Source of the DNA: Paenibacillus sp. XY044
Lineage (GTDB): Bacteria > Bacillota > Bacilli > Paenibacillales > Paenibacillaceae
DNA length: 64,000 nt
NCBI RefSeq assembly: GCF_002257645.1
Contig: NZ_NQMO01000007.1
Coordinates: 389,651-453,650 of the forward strand
Reading direction: 5' to 3'
Each line of letters begins with the position of its first letter. Position 1 is the stretch's first letter. Positions 25,257-33,349 of the stretch are shown piece by piece. The notes below the pieces were generated by a model. The model saw only the letters and a list, made by a program, of their open reading frames with translations. It ran no database searches and had not been told where the DNA came from. A program made the position numbers and the translations under genes.

Positions 25257-26336
25257 TCACCTTTGTATCGGAAACTGTACGTAAAATTGTGCACCATCAT
25301 CACTTTCAGCCCATATCTGCCCACCGTGGCGTTCTACCAACGTTTTGGTAATGGCTAATCCAAGCCCTCCGCCACCCATTTTACGGTTCCGTGATTTATC
25401 TACCCGATAAAAACGCTCAAAGATGTGTGGAAGATCCATGGGTGGAATACCTATGCCATTATCTGAAACGATTATTTGAACCACGCCTGATCGGACGGTG
25501 CCATTGACTGCAACAGTACCGCCTTCATGCGTATATTTCAATGCATTGGATAACAGGTTCGTCCATATTTGAATAAGCCGGCTTTCATCGGCAATCACGC
25601 AAACATCGGGAATATCCTTTTTCTCCAGGTTAACCCCTTTTTGTTGAAACGAAGGACGCATGAGGTCCATGACTTGATTCACGGATTTCTTTAAAGAGAC
25701 TTGCTCAAGCATGAATTGAAAATCGATGGAATTCACGATTTGAAGCTCTTCCAAATCATGAACCAGCTGAATCAATCGATGTATTTCTTCGCGGCTGGAC
25801 TGAATCCGTTCCGGGGTAGGCTCCCATATGCCGTCTTGAATAGCGGCGAGGTAACTATTCAATGTAGTTAAAGGCGTCCGCAACTCATGGGCAATATTTT
25901 CTGTCATAGAGGTTCTTAATTTTTCCTGATGCTCCAGTTGTTCAGCTAAGTGATTGATCGATGCGGCCAATTCATCCAGCTCATCTTTGGGCAAGCTTTT
26001 CAACGGGAGACGGACATCCCGTTTACCTCGGGCCATGATTAATGTAAGATTTTTCATGCTGATTAATGGCGATGAGATCCGTTTGGCGATATACACGCTT
26101 AAAACAAATGAGACGATTATAGCTCCCCCAATCGTTAAGCCAATGGATTGTATAATCGCTTGCTCCAAGTGAGAATTCAGTGAACCGGCTGAATGCTGCG
26201 CTTCAGACATTTCGCTCCCATACATTTGAAAATGATAGTGGGTGGCATGGATCAGAGCAATCGAAGCGATCACCAAAATAAACCCGGTATAAAAAATTAG
26301 AACCGCGCTTAAACGAAAAGATAATGTACGTTTCAT
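25257..26336 (-). CDS. Sensor histidine kinase of the copper island
   Basis: A 359-residue membrane kinase. It has two transmembrane helices (about 10-30 and 64-84) around a short extracytoplasmic loop rich in His and Met (HATHYHFQMYGSEMSEAQH), a plausible metal-sensing segment. A HAMP domain follows, then the phospho-acceptor H150 in NIAHELRTPL, the ATPase motif DNGIGIPP and the G2 box GGGGLGLAI. Its ATG overlaps the regulator's stop (ATGA), so the two are translationally coupled. The pair sits between MFS and copZ and probably senses periplasm-side copper, like CusS/CopS. Confidence 0.92.
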   Translation of the reverse strand: MKRTLSFRLSAVLIFYTGFILVIASIALIHATHYHFQMYGSEMSEAQHSAGSLNSHLEQAIIQSIGLTIGGAIIVSFVLSVYIAKRISSPLISMKNLTLIMARGKRDVRLPLKSLPKDELDELAASINHLAEQLEHQEKLRTSMTENIAHELRTPLTTLNSYLAAIQDGIWEPTPERIQSSREEIHRLIQLVHDLEELQIVNSIDFQFMLEQVSLKKSVNQVMDLMRPSFQQKGVNLEKKDIPDVCVIADESRLIQIWTNLLSNALKYTHEGGTVAVNGTVRSGVVQIIVSDNGIGIPPMDLPHIFERFYRVDKSRNRKMGGGGLGLAITKTLVERHGGQIWAESDDGAQFYVQFPIQR

Positions 26337-27025
26337 AAGTTCCCCCCATTAAAACGGTACCCTGCACCAAAAACAGTCCGGATGAATAAGGGGTTCTTGG
26401 AGTCCTCTTCCACTTTTTGACGCAAATTTTTAATATGCTGATCAATAATACGTGAATCTCCATCAAATTCAAACCCCATAACGAGTTCAATCAATTCCTC
26501 CCGGGTGAACGTACGCTCCGAGTTTCTCGCCATGACTAAAAGCAGTTTATATTCGGATGGGGTTAAACTGATGGGCTCATGTTGAACGAAGACCTGTTTC
26601 GCATGGCTATCAATGGTCAAACGTCCTTTGCCGTATTCTAATCGATCGGCCAGAAGTTCTTGCTGGTTGGTTCGCCTGAGCACAGTGCGAATCCTGGCTA
26701 TGAGTTCCTCAGGATCGAACGGCTTCACAACATAATCGTCTGCCCCAACAGACAATCCATGAATACGATTTGCAATGGACGATTTAGCAGTCAGCATAAT
26801 TATTGGAATGGGATAAGTTGTTCGAATCTTCTGGCATAGATCCTCTCCGTTCATGTCCGGAAGCATAAGATCCAATAAAACCAAATCAAATGGTTGATTG
26901 GCTAATTCATTCCATGCACGATCTCCAGTCTCCGCTTCGTGCGCTTCAAATCCTTCTCTATTTAAATAAGCAAGGATGACTTCCCTGATCTTCTCCTCAT
27001 CTTCAACAACTAAAATCCTTCGCAT
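26333..27025 (-). CDS. OmpR-family response regulator of the copper island
   Basis: A protein of about 230 residues with an N-terminal receiver domain (acidic pocket VEDEE, phospho-acceptor D52 in LLDLMLPD, conserved lysine in YVVKPFDP) and a C-terminal OmpR/PhoB winged helix (LTPSEYKLLLVMARN, then RQKVEEDSKNPLFIRTVFG). The start at 27025 follows TTGGAGGGACTC; the frame extends to 27073 without an RBS. It partners the kinase at 25257-26336. The target is unproven; the multicopper oxidase and YdhK genes are candidates because they lack CsoR-type sites. Confidence 0.92.
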   Translation of the reverse strand: MRRILVVEDEEKIREVILAYLNREGFEAHEAETGDRAWNELANQPFDLVLLDLMLPDMNGEDLCQKIRTTYPIPIIMLTAKSSIANRIHGLSVGADDYVVKPFDPEELIARIRTVLRRTNQQELLADRLEYGKGRLTIDSHAKQVFVQHEPISLTPSEYKLLLVMARNSERTFTREELIELVMGFEFDGDSRIIDQHIKNLRQKVEEDSKNPLFIRTVFGAGYRFNGGNL

Positions 27026-27106
27026 GAGTCCCTCCAAACGTTGCCGATATGACTTGTCCTGGTTTTCCTTCAAACCGTCTTCTCCACATAGGTTCTTAAC
27101 ATAGCG

Positions 27107-27135
27107 AGAGGTACCAAGTTTTCCTTGGTACCTCT
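27107..27135 (-). terminator. Hairpin downstream of copZ
   Basis: A perfect 12-bp stem AGAGGTACCAAG/CTTGGTACCTCT (27107-27118 with 27124-27135) with a five-base loop lies 20 bp after copZ and before the regulator. No T-tract follows, so it may only attenuate or protect the copZ mRNA. Confidence 0.6.
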
Positions 27136-27155
27136 TCTATCCCTTCAAAAGTTGC

Positions 27156-27356
27156 TTAAACAACATCATAACCCTGTTCTTCGATCGTTTCTTTAATCTT
27201 GCTTTCCGTAAGTTTGGTTTCATCGAATTGAACTTCGACAGAACCGTTGGACAAGTTCACTTTTCCCCCAGCCCCTAGTTGCTTAAGAGCACCCTCAATG
27301 GAGTTTACGCAATGTTGGCAGCTCATTCCGTTTACGTTTAGAGTTATGGTTTTCAA
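27156..27356 (-). CDS. copZ: Copper chaperone CopZ
   Basis: A 66-residue heavy-metal-associated domain protein with the copper-binding MSCQHC motif near residue 11 and the C-terminal EEQGYDV typical of CopZ. A TTG start at 27356 is chosen because AAGGAGGAG lies just upstream and gives the usual CopZ length; an ATG at 27383 lies inside the promoter. CopZ carries Cu(I) in the cytosol to CopA and CsoR. The promoter at 27385-27413 has the CsoR operator. Confidence 0.93.
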   Translation of the reverse strand: MKTITLNVNGMSCQHCVNSIEGALKQLGAGGKVNLSNGSVEVQFDETKLTESKIKETIEEQGYDVV

Positions 27357-27384
27357 TTTCGACTCCTCCTTTCGATATGTCATT

Positions 27385-27413
27385 AGTATACCCCCCTATG
27401 GTATATTTTTCAA
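27385..27413 (-). promoter_or_regulatory. copZ promoter with CsoR operator
   Basis: On the minus strand, TTGAAA (27408-27413) and TATACT (27385-27390) are separated by 17 bp. The spacer reads AATATACCATAGGGGGG and forms the palindromic core ATACCATAGGGGGGTAT. Confidence 0.85.
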
Positions 27414-27533
27414 GGAAAATTTTATACAAGGCACGGAAAGCCGCAGAACCCTTCATCCATCTTCATCATTTCTATACATGTTTATTTTATGATGAATGAG
27501 GCTTACATCAAAAGAAAAGGAAGGGGCTCTTCA

Positions 27534-29144
27534 ATGAAAGCAGCGATATTAAAAACAATGATCGTCGCTAGCGCGGCAGCTATTTTTGCTGCTGGCTGCT
27601 CGAAAGTAAGTAATATGAGCGGCATGGATCATTCAACAATGAATATGGGTTCAAACACGCCCGTTAAACTGACAACAGCAACACCTGTTGTGGATGGTAA
27701 AGATTTTACTATTACGGCACAGGAAAGCCATCTCGAAGTGGAAAAGGGAAAAACCGTTCCCGTATGGACATTTAATAACTCGGTTCCCGGTCCACAAATC
27801 CGCGTAAAGGTTGGGGATACGGTCAAAGTAAACTTAAAAAATCAACTCAAGCAGCCGGTCTCCATCCATTGGCATGGCTATCCGGTTCCCAACAACATGG
27901 ACGGAATTCCAGGAGTCACACAAGATGCTGTCGAACCCGGAAAGACATTCACCTACGAATTTAAAGCCACCGTCCCGGGTACTTATTGGTACCATTCACA
28001 TCAAGACAGTGTGAATCAAGTGGACAAAGGCTTGTATGGTTCTCTTGTTGTCGAAGACCCCCAAGAGACAGTTGACCGCGATTACACCCTTGTGCTCGAT
28101 GAATGGATGCGTTCAGGCGAAATGTATATGAGTGAAGCGGATCAACCAAAAAACATCACCCCTGGAGATTCGGGCAGCATGCAGATGGATATGGGGAATA
28201 TGGATCACGAAAACAAGGGCATGTCTGAATCAGATATGAGCATGAATGGCGATGGAATGAATATGGCAGGACATGATATGAGTATGTATGACCTTTATAC
28301 GATCAACGGAAAAACAGGTGACGCAATCGATAAGCTTTCGGTTAAAAAGGGGGAAAAAGTAAAACTACGGCTAATTAACGCAGGCTACATCACTCACAAG
28401 ATGCATTTACACGGTCATTCTTTTCAGGTTGTTGCATCCGATGGGCAGCCCTTGAATGACCCATCTGTGATCAAGGATCAATTAATCTCGATTGCTCCCG
28501 GTGAACGATATGACATTGAATTTACCGCTGATCATCCCGGATCCTGGCTGTTTGAAGAACATGCCGAGAATAATCGAGCACAAAATATGAGAGCCGTTAT
28601 TCAATACGATGGTTCCAATGCGAAACCCGACCCTTCCAATGCCTCCGCAGAACTTCCCGATTTTGATTTGGAGAAATATGGAACCATGTCTGCATCCGCA
28701 TTTTCTTTGGATCAAACCTTTGATCAAGATGTGACGATGAATCTGAATACCGAAATGAGAAATGGAGAAATGGTTTACACGATCAATGGAAAGATTTTTC
28801 CGGATACGGATAAAATCAACGTAAAAAAAGGAGATCAGGTAAAGTTGACCTTTGTGAATCAATCCAAAATGGATGATCACCCGATGCACCTACACGGTCA
28901 TTTCTTCCAAGTTTTGAGCAAAAACGGAAAGCCCGTCCAAGGTTCTCCGATCATGAAAGACACGCTGAACGTTAAACCTGGTGAAACGTATGTGGTAGCT
29001 TTTGAATCAGACAACCCTGGTGAATGGATGTTCCATTGCCACGATTTACACCATGCATCCGCCGGTATGGTAACCGATGTGATGTATAAGGATTATAAAA
29101 ATCATTATACGCCTGATCCCAATGTGAACAACGTCCCTGAATAA
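27534..29144 (+). CDS. Multicopper oxidase, lipoprotein
   Basis: A protein of about 536 residues, exported by a lipoprotein signal (IFAAGC, acylated Cys22), with three cupredoxin-type regions. The four copper-ligand motifs are present: HWHG, HSH (WYHSHQD), HPMHLHGH and HCHDLHHASAGM, the last giving type 1 Cys, His and Met. A Met/His-rich insertion (about residues 215-260, with repeated MDM, MSM and HDM) is like the copper-binding inserts of CueO-type cuprous oxidases. The start at 27534 follows AAGGAAGGGG. It probably oxidises Cu(I) outside the membrane. Divergent from copZ. Confidence 0.95.
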   Translation: MKAAILKTMIVASAAAIFAAGCSKVSNMSGMDHSTMNMGSNTPVKLTTATPVVDGKDFTITAQESHLEVEKGKTVPVWTFNNSVPGPQIRVKVGDTVKVNLKNQLKQPVSIHWHGYPVPNNMDGIPGVTQDAVEPGKTFTYEFKATVPGTYWYHSHQDSVNQVDKGLYGSLVVEDPQETVDRDYTLVLDEWMRSGEMYMSEADQPKNITPGDSGSMQMDMGNMDHENKGMSESDMSMNGDGMNMAGHDMSMYDLYTINGKTGDAIDKLSVKKGEKVKLRLINAGYITHKMHLHGHSFQVVASDGQPLNDPSVIKDQLISIAPGERYDIEFTADHPGSWLFEEHAENNRAQNMRAVIQYDGSNAKPDPSNASAELPDFDLEKYGTMSASAFSLDQTFDQDVTMNLNTEMRNGEMVYTINGKIFPDTDKINVKKGDQVKLTFVNQSKMDDHPMHLHGHFFQVLSKNGKPVQGSPIMKDTLNVKPGETYVVAFESDNPGEWMFHCHDLHHASAGMVTDVMYKDYKNHYTPDPNVNNVPE

Positions 29145-29152
29145 ACAACAAA

Positions 29153-29190
29153 AAGCACCGGCTGATAATAACATCAGACGGTGCTTAACT
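29153..29190 (+). terminator. Terminator of the multicopper oxidase gene
   Basis: AAGCACCG (29153-29160) pairs with CGGTGCTT (29179-29186), with an inner CTGAT/ATCAG stem. It starts 8 bp after the stop. The T-tract is short, so the confidence is moderate. Confidence 0.75.
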
Positions 29191-29221
29191 TGTTAGATTT
29201 AGATGGCTTGTCCCGGTTGGA

Positions 29222-29692
29222 TCAAAGTTCACTGATCATTTTTAGGTAACTTTGTTGACTCACGACGCGGCGTGCTGTAACATACCGATTTTTATAATAT
29301 GAATCCGATAATTTGCTAATGGTAACGCCTTTGCTGCTTGAAGAGTGTGCAAACTCGTTATTGCCGATATAAATACCCGCGTGGGATACTCCCGTACCGT
29401 CCGTATTAAAAAATACCAGGTCTCCTGCTCTGAGGTCTTCACGATCGACTGGTGTTCCGGCTTGAGCCTGTGTTTTAGATGTGCGTGGTAAATCTAAATT
29501 GAATTTATCAAATATGTATAAAATAAATCCGGAACAATCAAAACCAGCCGCTGTTGTGCCGCCCCACTGATAAGGAGTCCCTACGACCTTATCCACCTCG
29601 CTTTCGAGTTTAACGGAACTGGCAAAGGAACTGGTTGCACTTGCTGAAAAAACAATAGCCGCACCTACGAATGACAAAATTACTTTCTTCAC
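29222..29692 (-). CDS. NlpC/P60 cell-wall peptidase
   Basis: A 156-residue secreted endopeptidase that cuts peptide stems of peptidoglycan. A signal peptide (about residues 1-25) is followed by one NlpC/P60 domain with catalytic C53 (GFDCSGF), H104 (VSHAGIYIG) and a likely third polar residue at H116. There is no separate wall-binding domain. A c-di-AMP riboswitch precedes it, which is a known arrangement for cell-wall hydrolases of this kind. It sits inside the copper island but is unlikely to belong to it. Confidence 0.93.
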   Translation of the reverse strand: MKKVILSFVGAAIVFSASATSSFASSVKLESEVDKVVGTPYQWGGTTAAGFDCSGFILYIFDKFNLDLPRTSKTQAQAGTPVDREDLRAGDLVFFNTDGTGVSHAGIYIGNNEFAHSSSSKGVTISKLSDSYYKNRYVTARRVVSQQSYLKMISEL

Positions 29693-29699
29693 GCTGTAG

Positions 29700-29835
29700 T
29701 TCTCCTTCCGATGCCTACGGAGTTAGCTAAGGGTTCGGTAGAAGGTTCCCTCTATTCTTCTATGAGAATATTTCACCCAAAAATGGTTCCCCCGTTTTCA
29801 ATTCAAGAAATTCGGCAATAAATATTAAAAAAATG
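29700..29835 (-). ncRNA. c-di-AMP riboswitch (ydaO-yuaA type)
   Basis: The leader of the NlpC/P60 gene carries the conserved blocks of the ydaO-yuaA class in order on the minus strand: GGGGGAACC, TGGGTGAAATATTCTC, ATAGAGGGAACCTTCTACC, GAACCCTTAGCTAACTCCGT and GTAGGC, ending in the GGAAGGAG RBS region. In known cases binding of c-di-AMP turns off cell-wall hydrolase and potassium-uptake genes. The boundaries are approximate. Confidence 0.87.
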
Positions 29836-30092
29836 TAACCCTACATAATGTAGTATATAATCAGTTTTTTTGTCAATGCTTATTTAAAAAAATGCAGAAA
29901 ACCGGCATATTTATGATTGATATATTTTGGATTTATGGTAGTTATAGTGAAACTAGGTAGGAGTTTGTCGTATTCTGCATCTCACAATCGGGTTGCTTTA
30001 TACTTAGGTAGTCGGGTAAAGGAATACAATATGAAATTTAAAAATAACAGTTTTGTTAATATGAATAGCGATCCGGTTGGAATGTCGATACA
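29836..30092. other. Intergenic region upstream of the riboswitch
   Basis: AT-rich. It should contain the promoter of the NlpC/P60 transcript. A long plus-strand frame that starts here runs antisense through ydhK and has no RBS or domain, so no gene is called. Confidence 0.55.
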
Positions 30093-30126
30093 CAAAAGAG
30101 CGATGTCCCATGACATCACTCTTTTG
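30093..30126 (-). terminator. Terminator-like hairpin after ydhK
   Basis: A 15-bp stem with one mismatch (30093-30107 with 30112-30126) and a four-base loop lies 25 bp after the ydhK stop. The AAAAGAG/CTCTTTTG base of the stem supplies U residues on the minus strand. Confidence 0.75.
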
Positions 30127-30150
30127 CTGCAAAACTTTTCTATTTATGTT

Positions 30151-30720
30151 CTATTTAGAAAGCTCATTTTCTACTACCCATTGATGATTTTTAACAGGGT
30201 TTCCTCCTGTAGTCGGGGTGTAATCGACCATATACACCGTTGTTTTTTCAGCAGAATCAACGATACCCTCTGCGCCTTTCATACCTTCCATATGATCAGC
30301 ATCCATTGTCACCTTCGTTCCTGGTTTCAAGGGCTCACTCCCCGCGTCCTTTATTTCCTCCTGGATAATCCACTTGTGATTAGGGACGGGTTTACCTCCA
30401 TCGGTTGGAGTATATGTTACTGCATACACCACGGTGTCGTAGGCACCTACCACTTTCGCTTTTGCCCCATCCATGCCTTCCATATGCTTGGCATGAATCA
30501 CCACCTCGTCTCCCACTTTATATGTTGGATTTTGAGCTTCTTTTAACCCTTCAGGGACTTCACCAGACCCCGAATGGTTCATGCTGCCCATATCCCCCAT
30601 ACCCGATTGGTCGCTGCCCATGTCCATGTTCGTATCGTTGTTTGCGTTATTATTGTTTCCGCACGCACTTAGCACCAGGACTGCTGCAAGGCTAAGAAAA
30701 ATAAATATTTGTTTCACCAT
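30151..30720 (-). CDS. ydhK: YdhK family lipoprotein (two DUF1541 domains)
   Basis: A 189-residue lipoprotein (VLSAC, acylated Cys20). A Met/Asp/His-rich linker (about 30-52) is followed by two tandem DUF1541 repeats (about 64-120 and 130-187), each with HAKHMEGM or DADHMEGM, YTPT and HKW/HQW. The duplicated Met/His motifs suggest surface metal binding. YdhK genes often accompany copper export genes in Bacillota, and this one closes the copper island. Confidence 0.9.
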   Translation of the reverse strand: MVKQIFIFLSLAAVLVLSACGNNNNANNDTNMDMGSDQSGMGDMGSMNHSGSGEVPEGLKEAQNPTYKVGDEVVIHAKHMEGMDGAKAKVVGAYDTVVYAVTYTPTDGGKPVPNHKWIIQEEIKDAGSEPLKPGTKVTMDADHMEGMKGAEGIVDSAEKTTVYMVDYTPTTGGNPVKNHQWVVENELSK

Positions 30721-30850
30721 TTATCACACACCTTTGCCATATTATTTGGATGGATTGCCCAGCACCCTAACATCTTACCCAATACATGTGAAGAACTTAT
30801 GAAGATTTCCCGGACTTCCTCTCTTCATACCTAGTTTGAGCTAAAGGCTA

Positions 30851-30874
30851 AAAAGCTCTGCCTTGGGCAGAGTT
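30851..30874 (-). terminator. phnM terminator
   Basis: The stem CTCTGCC/GGCAGAG (30856-30862 with 30866-30872) with a three-base loop is followed by CTTTTTAGCC on the minus strand, about 35 bp after the stop. Confidence 0.85.
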
Positions 30875-30909
30875 TAGAGAACAACATTCTTCATTTAAGT
30901 ATTTCATTC

Positions 30910-32100
30910 CTAGTCTCTCGTTTGCGATCCATTCATTAAGGTCCACTCTCCGTTCACCATGGCTCCGACAACGGACGGATGCTTTCCGGTTGAGCGGTCT
31001 ACGAGAATAAGATCCGCCTCTTTTCCTGTTTCAATGGATCCCAGCCTGTCCTCCCAACCCAAGGCGCGAGCCGGAAACAAACTGGCAAAAGAAACTGCCT
31101 CGGATAAACTCATTCCTTCATCGAACAGTTCAAACACGGCAGATAGAATGGAAAATGGATAATAATCGGAGCAAATAATATTAGCCCAGCCCTTCTGCAG
31201 GACATGTCGCGCGGAGATATGATTTTCATGAGAATATCCCCTGTACACATTCGGGCCTCCAACGACGGCAAACATGCCTAAATCCTGAACATGCTGACAT
31301 GTGGCGTCATTCAATGGAAATTCGCTAATGGTGATTCCCTTTCCTCTCAGTTCCTCTACTTTGGCCGGGGTGTCGTCATCGTGTGAAGCTACGGGTATCT
31401 TTTCCGCTAAAGCACGCTCAATTAATTTCCGTTCCGCATGATGGTCGATCAACTCTCTCTTTTTTCGCTGTTCTTCGATAAAGCGGTCGCACGCTTCCCC
31501 CGTTAATTGATACGTTTTTTCGACATAATAGCGATATTCGTCCAATGTGCGGTATTTACCGTACTGGGGCGTATGGTCCATAATCGACAGAAGATCGACC
31601 ATTCCTTTGTCCATCAATTGAAATATCCAATCGATTCCTTTATCGTTGATCAGCTCATACCTCACATGAAGATGATGGCGCAGCTTGGCTTCCTTCCCCT
31701 TTCGCAGCCGGTATATCTCGCAAGCAATTTCATAACCCATTTCATTGGATCGAATTCCCGTTTCGCCGACAAAAGATATACCATGAAACATCGTAGTAAT
31801 ACCCGCTGCCAGTAGATAGGACTGCACCGTGTGAAGTCCGAGCGACACCGGCATCAAGACTCCTTTGCGAGGCTCTATAGCCTTCTCCAAAAAATCTCCG
31901 TGCAGATCAATGATACCGGGTAAAACATAACAACCTGAAGCATCCACTTTCTGTGCGTCTTCCCAGCCAGGTGGAATGACAGAGCCGTCCCTTTCTTTGA
32001 TCTCTGCTATTTTTCGGTCGGAAACAAACAAAACCCCTTGAAACATTCGCTCTGGCGTTACAATCATTCCGTTATAAATCATCTGTTTCCCCATTCTGTT
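30910..32100 (-). CDS. phnM: PhnM-type amidohydrolase, orphan
   Basis: A protein of about 396 residues matching alpha-D-ribose 1-methylphosphonate 5-triphosphate diphosphatase, a step of the C-P lyase pathway. Metal-binding patterns are DLHGDFLEKAIEPRKGV, HLHVRYEL and SHDDDTPAKVEEL, with the C-terminal SNYYPF-like segment as CSDYYPFSILSAVFEL. The start at 32100 follows GAGGAGG; the frame extends to 32211 without an RBS. No other phn genes are in the window, so it stands alone with its own terminator, divergent from a LysR gene. It may act on a related phosphonate or polyphosphorylated sugar. Confidence 0.88.
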   Translation of the reverse strand, partial: NRMGKQMIYNGMIVTPERMFQGVLFVSDRKIAEIKERDGSVIPPGWEDAQKVDASGCYVLPGIIDLHGDFLEKAIEPRKGVLMPVSLGLHTVQSYLLAAGITTMFHGISFVGETGIRSNEMGYEIACEIYRLRKGKEAKLRHHLHVRYELINDKGIDWIFQLMDKGMVDLLSIMDHTPQYGKYRTLDEYRYYVEKTYQLTGEACDRFIEEQRKKRELIDHHAERKLIERALAEKIPVASHDDDTPAKVEELRGKGITISEFPLNDATCQHVQDLGMFAVVGGPNVYRGYSHENHISARHVLQKGWANIICSDYYPFSILSAVFELFDEGMSLSEAVSFASLFPARALGWEDRLGSIETGKEADLILVDRSTGKHPSVVGAMVNGEWTLMNGSQTRD

Positions 32101-32461
32101 TCCTCCTCGATAGCTGCATGAATAACAGGTTCGCGGAGCTTTCCAACACTTGATCACCACATATTCATAACAATTATTAATACGTAAATACGATTGATCA
32201 TGTTGAATCACTCAACTTCTTAGCGGCATTTCTCCCCAAAAAAATGTTCAACCCATCCCCTACTCTTGGATCTGAAAATCCCGATAATCCTTTAATTCGC
32301 CAAGTTCAATAGTTTATTCTCCATTTACAATGATACATCACAATCGTTTTTGAATAAGTCGTTTTTATGTGAAAATACGGTTAACTGGATTGTTTTTATT
32401 AATGATATGTATTAACTTTACTAATAGATGTTCCATCTCGAGGTCATAAGGAGCGAAAGAC
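32101..32461. other. Divergent promoter region phnM/LysR
   Basis: An AT-rich 360-bp region between divergent phnM and LysR genes. It must hold both promoters and a likely LysR site, but no operator can be assigned with confidence. Confidence 0.5.
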
Positions 32462-33340
32462 TTGGATTTTAAACAATTGGAAGCTTTTCAAGCCGTATTG
32501 GATAAAGGCAGTTATTCTGAAGCTGCAAAGTTTCTCTATGTCAGTCAACCTACCATTTCTGTTCGCATCAAAGCGCTGCAAGAAGAATTGGGTGTCATGC
32601 TGTTTAAACAAAACGGGCGTAAAGTTCAAGCAACGTTAGCCGGTAGAATACTTTCGCATTATGGATCCGATATCCTTAAACTTCATCGGAATGCCGTGCA
32701 AGCGATTCATGACACGAAAGATATGACACGCAAAAATATTCGAATCAGCACAACGTCTACAGGAACCTATCTTCTTCCCATGATCACGAAAGGATTCCAA
32801 CAATCCTTCCCGGAAACGCGCCTTTTCCTTTCCATAAGCAATTCAGACACGGTCGTGAACCAACTATTCGAAGGAAAAACGGATATTGGTGTGATTGCTT
32901 CACCAGTGGAATATGCAAATTTGAGTTCTGAAGTGATCGGGAATGATTCCATTGTTCTTGTTGCCAGTCCTGACCACCCCCTTGCTCAGCAAGACAAAAT
33001 TTCTATAGAGGATTTACAGGATCAATGTTTTATTATTAGAGAGCAGGGTTCGGACACGCGCAAACGATTTGAAATTTGGTGCAAACAATACCACTTCTAT
33101 CCGACTAACTATATCGAGATGGATCAACAGGAAGCGATCAGACTTGCCGTATTGGACAAGCTGGGGATCGCTATCATGTCCAAATTCATCATGGAAAGCG
33201 ATTCGCATGGTTCCAACCTCAACATATTGCACACGGAAGGATTTCCAATCCACCGCCCTTTTCAGGTCTTAATGCATCCGGATCATCAGGAAAATGTGTA
33301 TAGTCAGGCATTTATTCAATATTTAAAGGAGCATCTTTAA
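32462..33340 (+). CDS. LysR family transcriptional regulator
   Basis: A 292-residue LysR regulator. The N-terminal winged helix is MDFKQLEAFQAVLDKGSYSE, then YVSQPTISVRIKALQEELG. The C-terminal effector domain is of the CysB/CysL type. The TTG start at 32462 follows AAGGAG by eight bases. Its divergent neighbour phnM is the natural target, but the effector is unknown. Confidence 0.92.
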   Translation: MDFKQLEAFQAVLDKGSYSEAAKFLYVSQPTISVRIKALQEELGVMLFKQNGRKVQATLAGRILSHYGSDILKLHRNAVQAIHDTKDMTRKNIRISTTSTGTYLLPMITKGFQQSFPETRLFLSISNSDTVVNQLFEGKTDIGVIASPVEYANLSSEVIGNDSIVLVASPDHPLAQQDKISIEDLQDQCFIIREQGSDTRKRFEIWCKQYHFYPTNYIEMDQQEAIRLAVLDKLGIAIMSKFIMESDSHGSNLNILHTEGFPIHRPFQVLMHPDHQENVYSQAFIQYLKEHL

Positions 33341-33349
33341 TATTGAAAA

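Noticed and set aside
29917..30546. Long plus-strand frame antisense to ydhK
   Set aside because: No RBS, no domain, and it overlaps a well-supported lipoprotein gene.
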